DNA of 64,000 bases, taken from positions 20,865,263 through 20,929,262 of the forward strand of contig ML677348.1 in NCBI GenBank assembly GCA_007922305.1. The letters are read 5' to 3'. The stretch is from Dermatemys mawii (taxonomy: Eukaryota > Chordata > Testudines > Dermatemydidae). The translations under genes were made by a program, and so were the position numbers. Every line of letters starts with the position of its first letter. Position 1 is the stretch's first letter. The notes under the pieces are model-generated. The model was given only the letters and a program-made list of their open reading frames with translations, was not told the DNA's origin and did no database searches. Shown piece after piece: positions 47,575 to 59,307 of the stretch.

Positions 47575-47960
47575 ACACCTGTGCTCTGTACTGCACTGGT
47601 TGCCCATTTGTTTCTCAGGGAAAAATCCTATAAAGCTCTGTGTAAAGTCCAGTTTTATAAAGGCCTGTGTAGTTTGGCTTGTGGCTACCTTAGTGCCTGA
47701 CCTTGCACCACTTAAGTCAATGGGAGTACTGCCATTAGTTTCAGTGAGTAAGATGCATCCCTAGAGACCAGCTGTCCAAACATGCACTGAAATACACTTG
47801 CTAAAAGTCCCGCAGAAGGCAAGGAACAAGACATTCTCAGATGGGGAGCCAAAAGGCTGGATTTGCTTCCCCATTGTTTCCAAAAAGCTTAAATGTTTTG
47901 TCCTTTAGGAAATGCTGCATTGCCTATCTATTTTCTCAGGCTTTTCCATAGTACGCATCT
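47575..47960 (+). repeat. L2-like LINE 3' end
   Basis: ctgcactggttgcccatttgtttctcagg, ctaaaagtcccgcagaaggcaagg and agacattctcagatggggagcc are in the order of the L2 ORF2 end (LHWLPI ... R.FS..A...WN.LP). Ancient and without a frame. Confidence 0.55.
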
Positions 47961-48439
47961 TGCGGAGAGTAGATTGGCAGGAGGGGGAATTATTTTTGAG
48001 TTAACTTTTGTTAATTCTAGTTTTAATTTATGATTTTTAACTTCTATAAACACATATGTATATTATAAATCAAACAATAAATGAATGATTAACATTTAGA
48101 CCAGAGCTGTTCCTTTATGCACTCTTGAAGCATGAGTTTGGATATCCTTTATAGTTGTATCCCAGCTAGTGTAAATATGGCTGGCGTTCTGAATCTTATA
48201 AACGTGTGATCCTGTTTAAGACGTCTAGTAAAATAATAGCTGTGAGTTTCACAGGTTCTGTTAAAAAAAGCATTTCCTTTTATTAATTATTTTAAATTTG
48301 TTGCTTTTGAATTTACTCCCTTTGCCTAATTCGATTCTGCCATTCCCACACTTTAATCAATCGGAAGCCTTGTTGTTGAGCAATGTAAGACTTCCTGCCT
48401 CTTAATATCTGGCAGCATTTCCAGCCTCTGCCAATGCAG
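47961..48439. other. Intron 2 stretch without recognised element
   Basis: AT-rich, nothing recognised. Confidence 0.4.
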
Positions 48440-48525
48440 GACAAGAAAGAACAGGACTGGGAATCAAACTTGGGGTCCCCCATACAATAGAACATAGCAC
48501 ACACATTAGCCACATGGCTGGAGCA
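48440..48525 (-). repeat. tRNA-derived SINE fragment
   Basis: gactgggaatcaaacttggggtccc is the reverse complement of a tRNA B-box region, and cacattagccacatggc corresponds to the A-box end. No CCA or full cloverleaf, so it is a SINE head rather than a tRNA gene. Confidence 0.5.
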
Positions 48526-49898
48526 TCATTTAAATTGAAGATCAGTTTTGCACAATGCAGATATAACAGCTACATCTGGCAATGCCAAAACTATATTGTG
48601 AATCTTATTTATTACATTTGGTAAGGGAACTGCAATGGAATGGGAAAACTGCAGCTAAAAACTGAAGATAGTGTCTGCTCAGTCACAGTGATGAGGTTAT
48701 TTTAAAGCAAGAAATCTGTATTTAAGAAGATGTCAATTCTCCAGAAATCACCAAAAGCAAACAAAACAGATATATAATAAAGCTTCTTACCAATCACTGA
48801 CGCAGTAAATTGTGACGCTGGACATCTGCCAATGCCTTTATTTCGGTTCTCATGAATGAATCTTTGACATTTTATGATGCCCATTTAAGGTACCCTAGAA
48901 TGACTGAATTATTTGTTTGTGATGTTTTACCATTTCACAAGTGTGACTCTGGCTTTTTACTTGAAAAAGCCTGTAGCTATGCTGAGAATTTTCAACTTTC
49001 TAGAACTGTTAACCATCTTAATAGCACTCCTGCTCTTTTGAATCATTATGCTCTGTAGCAATGCAAGGACTCTATTCTGTTGATATCATTTTGTATTTTA
49101 TCTGCACAGCTCACAGTAGGTCCTTGAATCAAGTGAGAAAAAGAGAACTGCTGTTATCTATACAAGGCAGACCTGGATGTGGGAACTTATGGTATTGCTC
49201 TGATTGGTGTATTTTTGTATGTGTCTAAAGCCTAATAGTGAGCTGTTGAGTGCCCTCAACTCTCATTCAATTTTGCCAATGAAGTCAATTGGAATTGAGA
49301 AAGCTCAGCATCTCACAATAGGTACTCAGCACCTCACACAATTGGGCCTCTAATTACTCAAATATCACATCAAATATATTTCTAGTAGACCCCTATTCAT
49401 GTAGAATTGACTAGGCTGTGGGTCTGAGTTACACATCCGGTAACTTCAGCTGGGATGCATGGGGTTCTAATCATATTGGTCCCTTACTGTAAAATTCTCC
49501 ATGAGGCTGACGCTTCTTACAATAACTCAGTATAGGTTATATTTGAGTGATTAGGTTTCTGCAACAATACAACAGAAATAGTTAGGGCAACACCACAAGA
49601 CTGCCATTGAATTCTGTTCCACGCAGATAAGAGTGGCACTTCTTCTGTAACATGGCAGATGCCGTCACTATGACTCTCAATTTTGAGCTGTGAAGATAAA
49701 TAAATTACCGTAGTATTAACAGAATAAAGAGCCTTCTTGTATTACTATAGGCACTGATCATTCCAAATGGCATTAACGTTAATATGTAACATGATGTTAT
49801 TAATTGCTATTATCAGTGTGGACTGCAGTAGAGTCTAGGGGCTCAAATCACATACCAGAGCTCCACTGTACACACATAAACTAAAGAAATGGTGCTTG
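48526..49898. other. Intron 2 stretch; palindromic repeat at about 49225-49350
   Basis: tgttgagtgccctcaactctcattc and ggaattgagaaagctcagcatctc around aatgaagtcaatt form a decayed palindromic amniote repeat. Nothing else recognised. Confidence 0.4.
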
Positions 49899-49906
49899 CC
49901 CTAAGG

Positions 49907-50271
49907 CCGGGGTCTCCAAACTTTATGAGACGATGGCCATATTAGAGTTTTGAAGGGGCTTCACGGGCCAAAGCGATGGTGAAAAAATTCAATATATGCA
50001 AATATTTGCAAAATCCCCCCCTTTGCTCCTCCAGCCACTGCCACGCCCCCCGCTTTGCTCCTCTGGCTGCTGCCACGCCCCCCTCCTCCTTTACTCCTCC
50101 AGCTGCTGCTATAGGGGCACTAACCCCTCTGCACATGGGGCTGCCGACAGCAGCTCACGAGAGGGATGGGGGGCAGTGGCGGCTTCTCCACGTGCCTGCT
50201 CAGCTGGAGGGCCGGACAAATCGAAGCCGTGGGCCGGATCCGGCCCCCGGGCCGTAGTTTGAAGACCCCTG
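49907..50271. mobile_element. hAT MITE, 365 bp, intact target duplication
   Basis: Termini ccggggtctccaaac and gtttgaagacccctg are an inverted pair. A perfect 8-bp direct repeat ccctaagg flanks the element (49899-49906 and 50272-50279). The interior is C-rich with repeats of tttgctcctcc-gctgctgc. It sits 517 bp before the last HTR2A exon. Confidence 0.85.
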
Positions 50272-50279
50272 CCCTAAGG

Positions 50280-50788
50280 AGATCACTGTCTAAGCACAGG
50301 GCCTATAGCCCTTTCTGAGATAGTTGTGGCAATTTGGGGAATCTGTCTATGCACAACTTATGAAATCCAGTTTGATTTAGAAGCTGCCTGCGCTCTTACA
50401 TTTTATGGCTCTTTTACTAGTACTCCTTATACTAAGGAGACACAGGAGTGGTGCTGACATGTCTATTCACCAATGGGCCAATTGTTATAGTCTATCAAGA
50501 CCTAAATATATCTTACCTAGAGAGCAACTCCTGCCTAGATTAAGCCAGTTTTCTCCAATTGGAGAGTACCAGACACAGATCGTGTGCATACGAATTGTGC
50601 CAGGGAGGGCAGGAAAAAAGACAGTGCTGCAGCCTGCTTAGACCAGGGGAAGCTTAAGAGTACATTGGGTGGTGGGACCCAAAACCAAACTTCTTCATGT
50701 TTCGTCAAACGATGTTATTTTTTGGTATTTATTTATTATCATTAATGTGTATGAAATTCTCTATTTCTTTTTTCTAACCTATCTTCAG
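50280..50788. other. End of intron 2
   Basis: No repeat recognised. A long pyrimidine-rich tract (ttctctatttcttttttctaacc) precedes the acceptor at 50787-50788. Confidence 0.6.
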
Positions 50789-51588
50789 GTATCTCAATGC
50801 CAGTACCCGTGTTTGGACTACAAGATGATTCCAAAGTGTTCAAGAAAGGTAGCTGCCTGCTGGCTGATGAGAGCTTTGTCTTAATAGGCTCTTTTGTGGC
50901 ATTCTTCATTCCTTTAACCATCATGGTGGTCACCTATTTTTTAACTATAAAATCACTTCAGAAAGAAGCTACCTTATGCATTAATGACCTTGGCACAAAG
51001 ACCAAGTTTGCTTCATTTAGTTTTCTCCCTCAAAGTTCTCTGTCATCAGAGAAACTCTTTCAACGCTCTTTGAACAGAGAGCTGGGGAATTCAGGAAGGA
51101 GGACTATGCAGTCAATCAGTAATGAACAGAAAGCTTCCAAGGTACTTGGTATTGTCTTCTTTCTGTTTGTTGTGATGTGGTGCCCGTTTTTCATCACCAA
51201 TGTGATGGCAGTCATTTGCAAGACGTTTTGCAATGAAGAAGTCATTGGAGAACTGCTTAATGTTTTTGTCTGGATTGGCTACCTTTCTTCGGCTGTCAAC
51301 CCATTAGTATACACACTGTTCAATAAAACCTACCGTTCTGCTTTCTCACGTTATATTCAGTGTCGATACAAGGAGGAGAAGAAGCCTTTACAGCTGATTT
51401 TAATGAACACTATACCTGCTTTAGCATATAACTCCAGCCAACTCCAGCTAGCACAAATGAAGAGTTTAAAAAAAGAGGCTAAAATGATGGCCAAGGATTA
51501 TTCTATGGTTACAATTGGAATACATCCCTTAGATAGTACCTCAAAGGGCAGTATTAGCCCAGTCAGTGAAAAGGTTAGCTGTGTGTGA
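50789..51588 (+). CDS. HTR2A: HTR2A coding exon 3 (TM4 end to C-terminus)
   Basis: The exon starts after a strong acceptor (tttctaacctatcttcag) and encodes Gly203 to Val468, then TGA at 51586-51588. It contains the second extracellular loop with Cys225 (disulfide partner of Cys146), TM5 (about 231-253) with Ser237 (5.43) and Ala240 (5.46), the third intracellular loop (about 257-320), TM6 with MWCPFF (Trp333, Phe336, Phe337, Asn340), TM7 with NPLVY (Asn373-Tyr377), helix 8 with Cys394 as a possible palmitoylation site, and a tail ending VSCV, a class I PDZ ligand. Ala at 5.46 resembles rat rather than human, where I recall Ser242. The loop segment [12 protein letters not shown] lacks one residue compared with human. 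Confidence 0.97.
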
Positions 51589-52110
51589 CTCTGCTAGCCT
51601 GTCAGCAGCTGCCATGGCAACCAGTGGTATGTACTCAGAAAACTTCATCTAACTCGGAGAAGCTTTGATAGCTTAGGAAAATTAGCCCTAAGAGAACTTC
51701 AATGGCATCACATGCTCATGTTATCCAGTTGATGACAGAGTTAAAATGCTATCAAATGTGCATTTTTTTCATACAGTATTTCAGCTGTTTTAAGCACAGG
51801 CTTTATGAAACTTATTTTTTTAGTATTCTAAATAATATATTTCTTAAAGAAAAATGCAATTTATTGTATTATACCATGGGCTGTGAAGAAATTAATGTGT
51901 TTCTTTTCCTTCTGCAAATGAAAACAAAGCTATTGTTTGGTTTACTTGCTGGTTATGTTTGAATGAGTTGGTCTTGCTACAATGTAATTTTATTATCATT
52001 AACTGAATGAGCACTTTACAGGATTTTACAGGAAAAGAAAACATCACTTAACTTATGGATATATATTTAAAATAAAATAAATATTAAAGAAAATGCTATG
52101 AAAACCTGTA
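51589..52110 (+). other. HTR2A 3' UTR, proximal form
   Basis: AT-rich sequence follows the stop codon without any recognised repeat. Two overlapping AATAAA signals at 52071-52076 and 52076-52081 give a plausible proximal polyadenylation site about 500 bp after the stop. No transcript evidence is available. Longer forms remain possible, because further AATAAA signals occur at 56642 and 56740, both followed by T/G-rich stretches. Confidence 0.5.
52071..52081 (+). terminator. Candidate polyadenylation signals (two overlapping AATAAA)
   Basis: Two overlapping AATAAA hexamers in an AT-rich tract about 485 bp past the HTR2A stop codon. They are the first canonical signals downstream of the stop. 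AT-rich context makes chance occurrence likely, so the call is tentative. Confidence 0.4.
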
Positions 52111-53204
52111 TAGATCAACTACGTGAAAAATGTAATGTTTTCTATGGATATTTTTCCTTTCCAATTACAACTCTGAAATGTTGTTGGGCTTTCTGGCATT
52201 TGTTCTGTACCTCAAGTTAGTTCTCTTCAACAGTAAATTAAATTTGAAAGTTCCTTTGTCACTACAAACATTATTGAGCTCTACTTTCTATTTCACTTTA
52301 TCCCCTATTCTGAATGTTTCACATGCACTAGTTTAGACTTTAAAGTTTATGGTTACAAAAAGCCTCTATTGAGCTTGGTTCTCTACTACATTATATTGAT
52401 TTTACAACAGTGTAAGTAAGATAACAGGGTGGAAAATCAGGCCCAACACTGCTAAATAATTTGAGGCTTAATCCTGTTGACATTTCTCTTTACAGCTCCC
52501 GTAGGTTTCAAATATAATTAACTTTAATGGGCGTTCTGCAAGAGTAAGGAGTGGGCTTTAATAGAATATCTTTCCCCATTTCTGCTTGATTAGAAACACA
52601 TTATTATGGTGTTTTCCTTGTTTTGTTTTAATGTTTCTATATTGAGAATAATTAGAAGACTGAACAAGAAGTGTTTTTTCTTACTAGAATTTGGTTTTCC
52701 TCTATCACATATGCAAACCATTTTGCAGTTGTTAGAGGATTCCTCAGGAATACTGGGCTGCTTGCATTATTTGGCTACAATCTTAATGAGAGATGCTTGG
52801 GCAGATCTTTACATTTCATGGAGACCCACTGAAAATAATGAGATTCTGCAAATGTTGTAGGATTCCACCAGCACACACTTAATGGCAGGACAGTTAGCTT
52901 ATTTAAAAAGCATCAAATATTTTCCTTTGATAAAAAGGCCTAATCATGCAAACATTTACTATCAGGTATAGCAGATATTTCCACTGAATCCAGTAGGAAT
53001 CTGTGTGGGAGTAAAATTACAGCTGTTGCTACTATCTGCAAAATCACGTTCAAATACTAGACAATTACATGAACTTTACAAACAGATATAAGAAAAGCAA
53101 GGTACAGTCCTGTTTTAGAGCCTATCAACTGAAAATAAAGGGTCACTATTTGGTCAAAAGTTACGAGCCAAACCCTAATGTTTTCCTTAAGTCACTGAGT
53201 GTCA
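52111..53204. other. Downstream DNA or distal 3' UTR
   Basis: AT-rich, no repeat recognised. It would be 3' UTR if a distal polyadenylation site is used. Confidence 0.4.
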
Positions 53205-54320
53205 CCAGCATAAGAACATAAGAAAAGCCGTACGGGGTCAGACCAAAGGTCCATCTAGTCCAGTATCCCGTCTACCAACAGTGGCCAATGCCAGGTGCCC
53301 CGGAGTGAGTGAACCCAACAGGTAATGATCAAGTGATCTCTCTCCTGCCCTCCATCACCCCCTCTGACAAATAGAGGCTAGGGACACCATTCCTTACCCA
53401 TCCTGGCTAATAGTCATTTATAGACTTAACCTCCATGAATTTATCCAGTTCTCTTTTTAAACCTGTTATAGTCTTAGCCTTCACAGCTTCCTCAGGCAAG
53501 AAGTTCCACAGGTTGACTGTGCGCTGTGTGAAGAAGAACTTCCTTTTATTTGTTTTAAATCTGCTGCCCACTAATTTCATTGGGTGGCCCCTAGTTCTTT
53601 TAATATGGGAACAAGTAAATAACATTTCCTTATTCACTTCCTCCACATCACTCATAATTTTATACACCTTAGTCTCCTCTTTTCCAAGCTAAAAAGTCCT
53701 AGCCTCTTTAATCTCTCCTCAAATGGGACCTGTTCTAAATCCCTAATCGTTTTAGTTGCCCTTCTCTGAACCTTTTCTAATGCCAGTATATCCTTTTTGA
53801 GATGAGGAGACCATATTTGTACACAGTATTCAAGATGTGGGCACACCATGGATTTGTATAAGGGCGATAAGATGTTCTCCATCTTATTCTCTATCCCTTT
53901 TTTAATAATTCCTAACATCCTGTTTGCTTTTTTGACTGCTGCTGCACACTGCATGGACGTCTTCAGAGAACTATCCACGATGACTCCAAGATCTTTTTCC
54001 TGATTAGTTGTAGCTAAATTAGCCCCCATCATATTGTATGTATAGTTGGGGTTATTTTTTCCAATGTGCATTACTTTACATTTATCCACATTAAATTTCA
54101 TTTGCCATTTTGTTGCCCAATCATTTAGTTTCATAAGATCTTTTTGAAGTTCTTCACAGTCTGCTTGGGTCTTAACTATTTTGAGCAGTTTAGTATCATC
54201 TGCAAACTTTGTCACCTCACTGTTTACCCCTTCCTCCAAATCATTGATGAATAAGTTGAATAGGATTGGTCCTAGGACTGACCTTTGGAGAACACCACTA
54301 GTTACCCCTCTCCATTCTGA
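53205..54320 (-). mobile_element. CR1 LINE, ORF2 C-terminus and 3' UTR
   Basis: A minus-strand frame from 54239 to 53652 stays open for 195 codons and carries KFADDTKLL at its start (intact FADD-type catalytic block), followed by LMKLNDWATKWQMKFNVDKC, NRMLGIIKKG and RRATKTIRDLEQ. A second frame continues to 53407. The 3' end (+ strand: ggggtcagaccaaaggtccatc) is the same tail type as 21697 and 40133. It is 5' truncated but the best preserved CR1 here. Confidence 0.88.
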
Positions 54321-55430
54321 GCATAAGGAGTAAATAAATACTGAGTGAGGACTTTAGCATTTGGCTCCAAACCAAATTCCCTTAGTTGATGAAAAATGAA
54401 ACAATGTTGAAAACCTAATTTAGTGCCTATTGCGGCCTTGCACCAAGTGCACGGTGAGATGAGTGATAGGAGCCTTCCCTTGTACAAAGAACAAGTCACA
54501 TTTCAGTCTGCACTGATTTCACTGCAATCATTACTCACCACTAGCGCATACCTAGGAGGTCTGACAGCCATGGTGTTTACCTGAACCACAATATTTTCTG
54601 AAGCTCCTGAGTGGGCGAGTGTTTCTTCATACAATCTCCACTCCTGGGCTATGCATAACCAAGCATTTAATTTCCACTGTTTATAATGTTTGTTTATTTT
54701 CAGCATTTTATTCAGGTTGGCCAACAAAAGCAGACTCCCCATTTCTAGAAAATGTCATTTTCTGTCTCTAACAACACTAGTACAATGTTGCATTGCTTAC
54801 ATTGCAAACTGAAGGGAAATGTTGCAGTCTAAACAAGTGATTTTAATTAATTGTTTTACATTTTATTAAAGGATGCCTGTTAATGTATGGTTCTTTAAAA
54901 CTTATTGAAATAAAACCTATATTTTAGAAGACCTATGCTACCTGACAATGTCCTTTTAATGAATGAATTTAGGTAATAGAGAACTTACTTTTCCATTGGA
55001 AAGCAATGTACTAGACATGGATGTATGATATTTGATTTTTAATGTCATTAGCTCTCAGATAGTTGTTTATGCTGAGACAACAGCTTTAGCCCAAGAAGCC
55101 TCTTTAAACAAAGATGATGGAATGCAAAACAGACAAAGATGAATGTTTCTGGCTCTTCATAAATGTCTTTGACAATTTGATTGCTACAGGACCCGGAACC
55201 TGCAGCCTTACTCTAGCAACATTCCCATAGACTTCAGTGAAGTCTGAATAAGGACAACAGCCCCCTAGTTTGTAGTAATAAATCTGTGAGACAGAGTAAA
55301 TAAATAGATATCAACTAAGAGATAAATTTTATTGTTAGTGAACATCAGAGTTTAGCAATTTCAAGAACAGAATTTATAGCACCCTGCTGATATCTAGCCA
55401 CTGTTTGAACTTAAATATAGTACTGCTTAC
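54321..55430. other. No gene or recognised repeat
   Basis: Mixed to AT-rich sequence with no recognised element. Confidence 0.4.
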
Positions 55431-55768
55431 TAGGGCTGGTGGGGGGAAATTATTCCACTTCATGGGAAAAAATTGATATTTTGACATTTGTTTTGGCTCC
55501 ACATCAGAGAAAAATGAGACCTTGTGATATTTTTTCATGAAAAAAATGAGACACCCCCGCCCCCAAGTTAACTCAGCTATTAGAGCTCTCACCTGGGATG
55601 TGGGACACCCAATTTTAAGTCTCTGTGCTCTGAATCAGCAGGTTGTTGGCTCTTCTGGGGTGGGGTCTTTCTCTTTCTCTCTCTTCCGTCCTGGACCTGA
55701 GAAACATTTTCAATCTAACAGCATTTTTGATGGAAAAAAACCTTTCATCCAAAATGTTTCAACCAGCC
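55431..55768. mobile_element. MITE with a tRNA-derived SINE inside
   Basis: tagggctggtgggggg at the left and tttcaaccagcc at the right are decayed inverted ends of an element rich in gaaaa/ttttc. Between about 55556 and 55670, taactcagctattagagctc (A-box-like) and acccaattttaagtctc (B-box-like) form a SINE head on the + strand. Confidence 0.45.
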
Positions 55769-56999
55769 TCTGTATTTAATAACTTTTCAACAGGATCTGA
55801 AAATTGTCCAGTGACTTTAAGCTTCTGTTATAGCATATTTCCTTAGTTTGTGGCTACTGTGCACATTTTTACATACAGTAGGGCAAATAATCCTCCATTT
55901 CTATCCCATTCATCTGGTCATGTACTGTATGTTTGTAATTGATGCCTAATGGTAAGATGCATTCTATTTTGAATACATATATGTTTCTGTAAATACACAC
56001 GAGAAGAATGTTTGTTGTGTTTTGAAAACTTTAAATGTGAAATTATGCTCTAATGTTTAATTGTTTACTTAAATCCCACTGCTAGCCAAGCAGATTAAAG
56101 CACTCAAATGCTGTCAGTTCCTTTATAAACTGGAAGTTTGTCTTAAGTTATTGGGGTGTTTTTGTTTGTGCGTTTGGGTAAATTTTAAGAGAACTATATT
56201 TGCTGAAAGTTAAAAAAATATTAAAATGTCTTGTTAGAGTCAGACAAAGCAGAAAAGCACCTTAAGGAACTGATGAACTTAATAAAAACATGGAAATTTT
56301 GATCATTCTATCTTTCCACTGAATGTATTTCCCTACAACAAAAATGTATTTTGTTTGGATGGGTGATATATATCTGACGATAAATACCACTGTTCCAGCA
56401 ACAAGCTTTTTACGGTGTTAATCATCCTATCAAATTCATTTGACTCAGGGGAGTATTATAAAGGTAAGATTACTAAGTGCCATAATAAACTACAATATGA
56501 GGGCAGTTAACATATACATAAATTTTACCTCGACTGCATGACCACAGTGCCATCTCTTGGTAGTTTTTTAAAGTGAATATTATCATAAGAAAACAAAATG
56601 TGTTGTGTCATTTAATGCTTTGTTTCATTTCATTTGCATAAAATAAACACCTTCCTAAAACATCAAACTGTTAATTGTTCTGTACAGTACATATGATTTT
56701 ATTAACAACTGTAATGTGTGTTAAAGTAGGATGGTTGTTAATAAAGTGCCCTCTGAAAACCCAGTGATAGTCGCATGAGCTTCATCAGGCTTTGTAATGT
56801 GCAGCTAAAAATATATAGCCTCATATTGTTCACCAATTATCAAATTAAGGAAAAAGGCTCCTTTACTCATTGACTAGTGAGTGGTTAACACTATCTAATG
56901 AAAACCTCAGTTCCAAAAATCGTCCTACATATCCTACTTGTTCATACAAAGATATTATAGCATCTCTGTGTTGGACAGATTGTACTTTCACTTACTGAA
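55769..56999. other. No gene or recognised repeat
   Basis: AT-rich. It holds the candidate distal polyadenylation signals at 56642 and 56740. Confidence 0.4.
56642..56745 (+). terminator. Candidate distal polyadenylation signals
   Basis: AATAAA at 56642-56647 is followed within 60 bp by a TTGTTCTGT stretch, and a second AATAAA at 56740-56745 is followed by gtgccctctg. Both lie about 5 kb after the HTR2A stop. If used, the 3' UTR would include the CR1 at 53205-54320. Human HTR2A has a long 3' UTR, as I recall, which makes a distal site plausible but unproven. Confidence 0.25.
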
Positions 57000-57072
57000 G
57001 TTTCACACCAATGTAATTCCATTGACTTCAGTGGCATTACCCCTGATTTACACTGTTGTAAGCAAGTTAAGA
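57000..57072. repeat. Palindromic ancient amniote repeat
   Basis: tttcacaccaatgtaattcc and ggcattacccctgatttac around attgacttcagt match the ttacaccagtgtaa type. Confidence 0.45.
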
Positions 57073-57289
57073 GTCAGACCCAGTACCTATATATGTTCAC
57101 ATATCCATTCTGATTTCCATCATTACAGCTCAATTTCTAAGTCTTTCAAGCCAGCCTTATCAGCATCTTCATTATTTATCTTACAGTCATGCTAATTGGG
57201 ACCAAGATCTTAAATAAATCCTGCTTGTTCACACTATAAACAGTCTGCAGTTTTGTGAAACAAAAGGATTCTGATTTAACAGAAACAGA

Positions 57290-57440
57290 GCCAGCACTAG
57301 GCATAACCAGACTGAGCAATTGCTTAGGGCCCTGTAAGCAGCTCAAGGGAGCCCCTATTTCCTTTGTATTATATGTGTGGGGAGTGGGGGGAGGGGCAAA
57401 ATATTTCTGCTTAGGGCCCCCAATGGGATAGCACCACCTC
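57290..57440 (-). mobile_element. MITE fragment (agggccc type)
   Basis: gagccagcactaggcataaccag and gcttagggccc recall the family at 36918. No termini. Confidence 0.35.
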
Positions 57441-57494
57441 TGAACAGAAGGCAACTAAAGTAGACAATTCAATAGACAATGTAGCTGTATGTAA

Positions 57495-57612
57495 ATAATA
57501 ATATTATATATTTATATATATTATATATATATATTATTATATATATAATATAATATTATATAATATATATATAATAATTTATTAAATATAAATATACTAT
57601 TATATATATGCT
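57495..57612. repeat. AT-rich microsatellite
   Basis: About 118 bp of almost pure A/T with many TATA and AATATT palindromes. Confidence 0.9.
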
Positions 57613-58804
57613 AAATAATATAATCTATTGCTTTCTGCATGGATAAGGAGTTTACCCTTCAATAAGTATAATTACCAGGTATTATTTTGCAACTATTTCA
57701 ACACTGAAAAATTCATATGCAGGGTATTCCACAATGCTACAAATGGACAAGAATACAGGTATTTGGCTTTTCCAGTCATGAATAAAAATCAGCTTTTATA
57801 GTGCAGCAGCATGGATTCATTATAATGAACTCAAATGTAGTTAAATTCCATTTAGAATTAAGTAAAGATTGTTTCAATGTTATACAAAGTGCATATTGCA
57901 CCTCCCGTATCAGTGAATGTTTACATATAGCTATGTAGTTCTGTGAGGGTGTGAGAGAAGTGAGAGGAAGACTGCTTTACTGTAAGAAGTAGTCATGGTA
58001 CCAGAATTCCTCTGTGTTTTTTTGATAGCACCTTCATTGAGTTAACACTTATTATGTAGTTTGTCCTGATTATTGAAAGAGAATTAATCTGGTTCGTCCA
58101 TCTGGCAGTTCCAGCTGTAAAACAGGAGAAAACATCTGGTCTGCAAGTTTATCACTGCATGATTTGAGGGGACAATTGAATTCTTGAACTGCTGAAAATA
58201 AGGCATATGATATTTGGCAGGTTTATGTGCTGCAATGATGTTCTTTGAGATGTATAATCAATTTGTTACAGTACTTACCACATGGCACATAACTATAGAT
58301 GACTTTAGTATTGGCATCATGAATCTTGCAAACTGAACAAGATTCCAAGAACAACTATTTTAAGGTGTGCTTGAACCTCATTCTATTTAACTCTGATATT
58401 GCTACTTAGGTCATAGCCATTTTATTAGAGAGGTCTTTATTTCACCTGAAACTATAAACTGTTATAACAATGATTCTAACACAGCATGATAAATTATGTC
58501 CAAAAATGTATTAATTCTATAAAATCTTCACATATTTCAGTATGACCAGGAATCTGAAATTCAAAAATTCTAAGGCCAGAAGGATCAAATATAATGAAAA
58601 GTTGACGGGGCCAGATTCTTTCATTTGAACTTAGTGGGACAAAAAACTCACCTGTAAAGTTATTCACATGCTTAAGTATTTGCACGACTGGAGCCTTTCA
58701 CTTGTGAAAATCAGGAGTTACTCCATTTAAGTGAGTGGGGTTACATCAGTGTGAAACCATTTCTAGACTAGAAATTGCATCTTCTTTAAAAATGTGTTAA
58801 CATG
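57613..58804. other. No gene; old palindromic repeat at about 58601-58790
   Basis: gggccagattctttcatttg ... gttactccatttaagtgagtgg is a decayed amniote palindromic repeat. Nothing else recognised. Confidence 0.4.
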
Positions 58805-59042
58805 TTTTAACTAGAAAAGGTAGGGGAAGTATTATCTTTTAGTTGACCAACTTCTGTTGGTGAAAGAGACAAGCTTTCAAGCTTATACAGAGCTCTTCTT
58901 CTGAAACCTGTGTAAGTCAAAAGCTTGTCTCTTTCACCAACAGAAGTTGGTCCAGTAAAAGACATTACCTCACCCACATTGTCTCTCTAATATCCTGGAA
59001 CCAACATGCCTCCAACAATACTGCAAACAACATTTTAACTAG
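58805..59042. mobile_element. Palindromic Penelope-like copy (family B), 10-bp duplication
   Basis: The element (58815-59032) is flanked by ttttaactag at 58805-58814 and 59033-59042. The arms contain a perfect 32-bp inverted repeat (58845-58876 and 58921-58952, gaccaacttctgttgg type), continued by near-matches outward. The tail sequence is that of the PLE at 22185-24804. Confidence 0.78.
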
Positions 59043-59307
59043 CAATTTTGCAATACTAGTACAGGCACTCAGGGGAGTGTGGGAACTACTCTGCATGTGC
59101 CCATTCGGGCAATAATCACCCAAAGGAGACAAGGAAGGATGAAGAGGAAGTAGGACATGGCACTGTCTCCCCTCCTCCCCAGGTGACAGAACATGTGGCA
59201 GTGGAGAGAGAAGTAAACTGTACCATTCTACAGGATGGTTCAACATACATGCTACGCTCTGGGGTGGAAGTGGGGCAAAGGGAGAATAGAAAAAGATCAA
59301 TGTTAAT

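Noticed and set aside
48440..48525. Possible tRNA gene on the minus strand
   Set aside because: Only the B-box-like part is good; no foldable cloverleaf or acceptor stem, so a SINE head is more likely.
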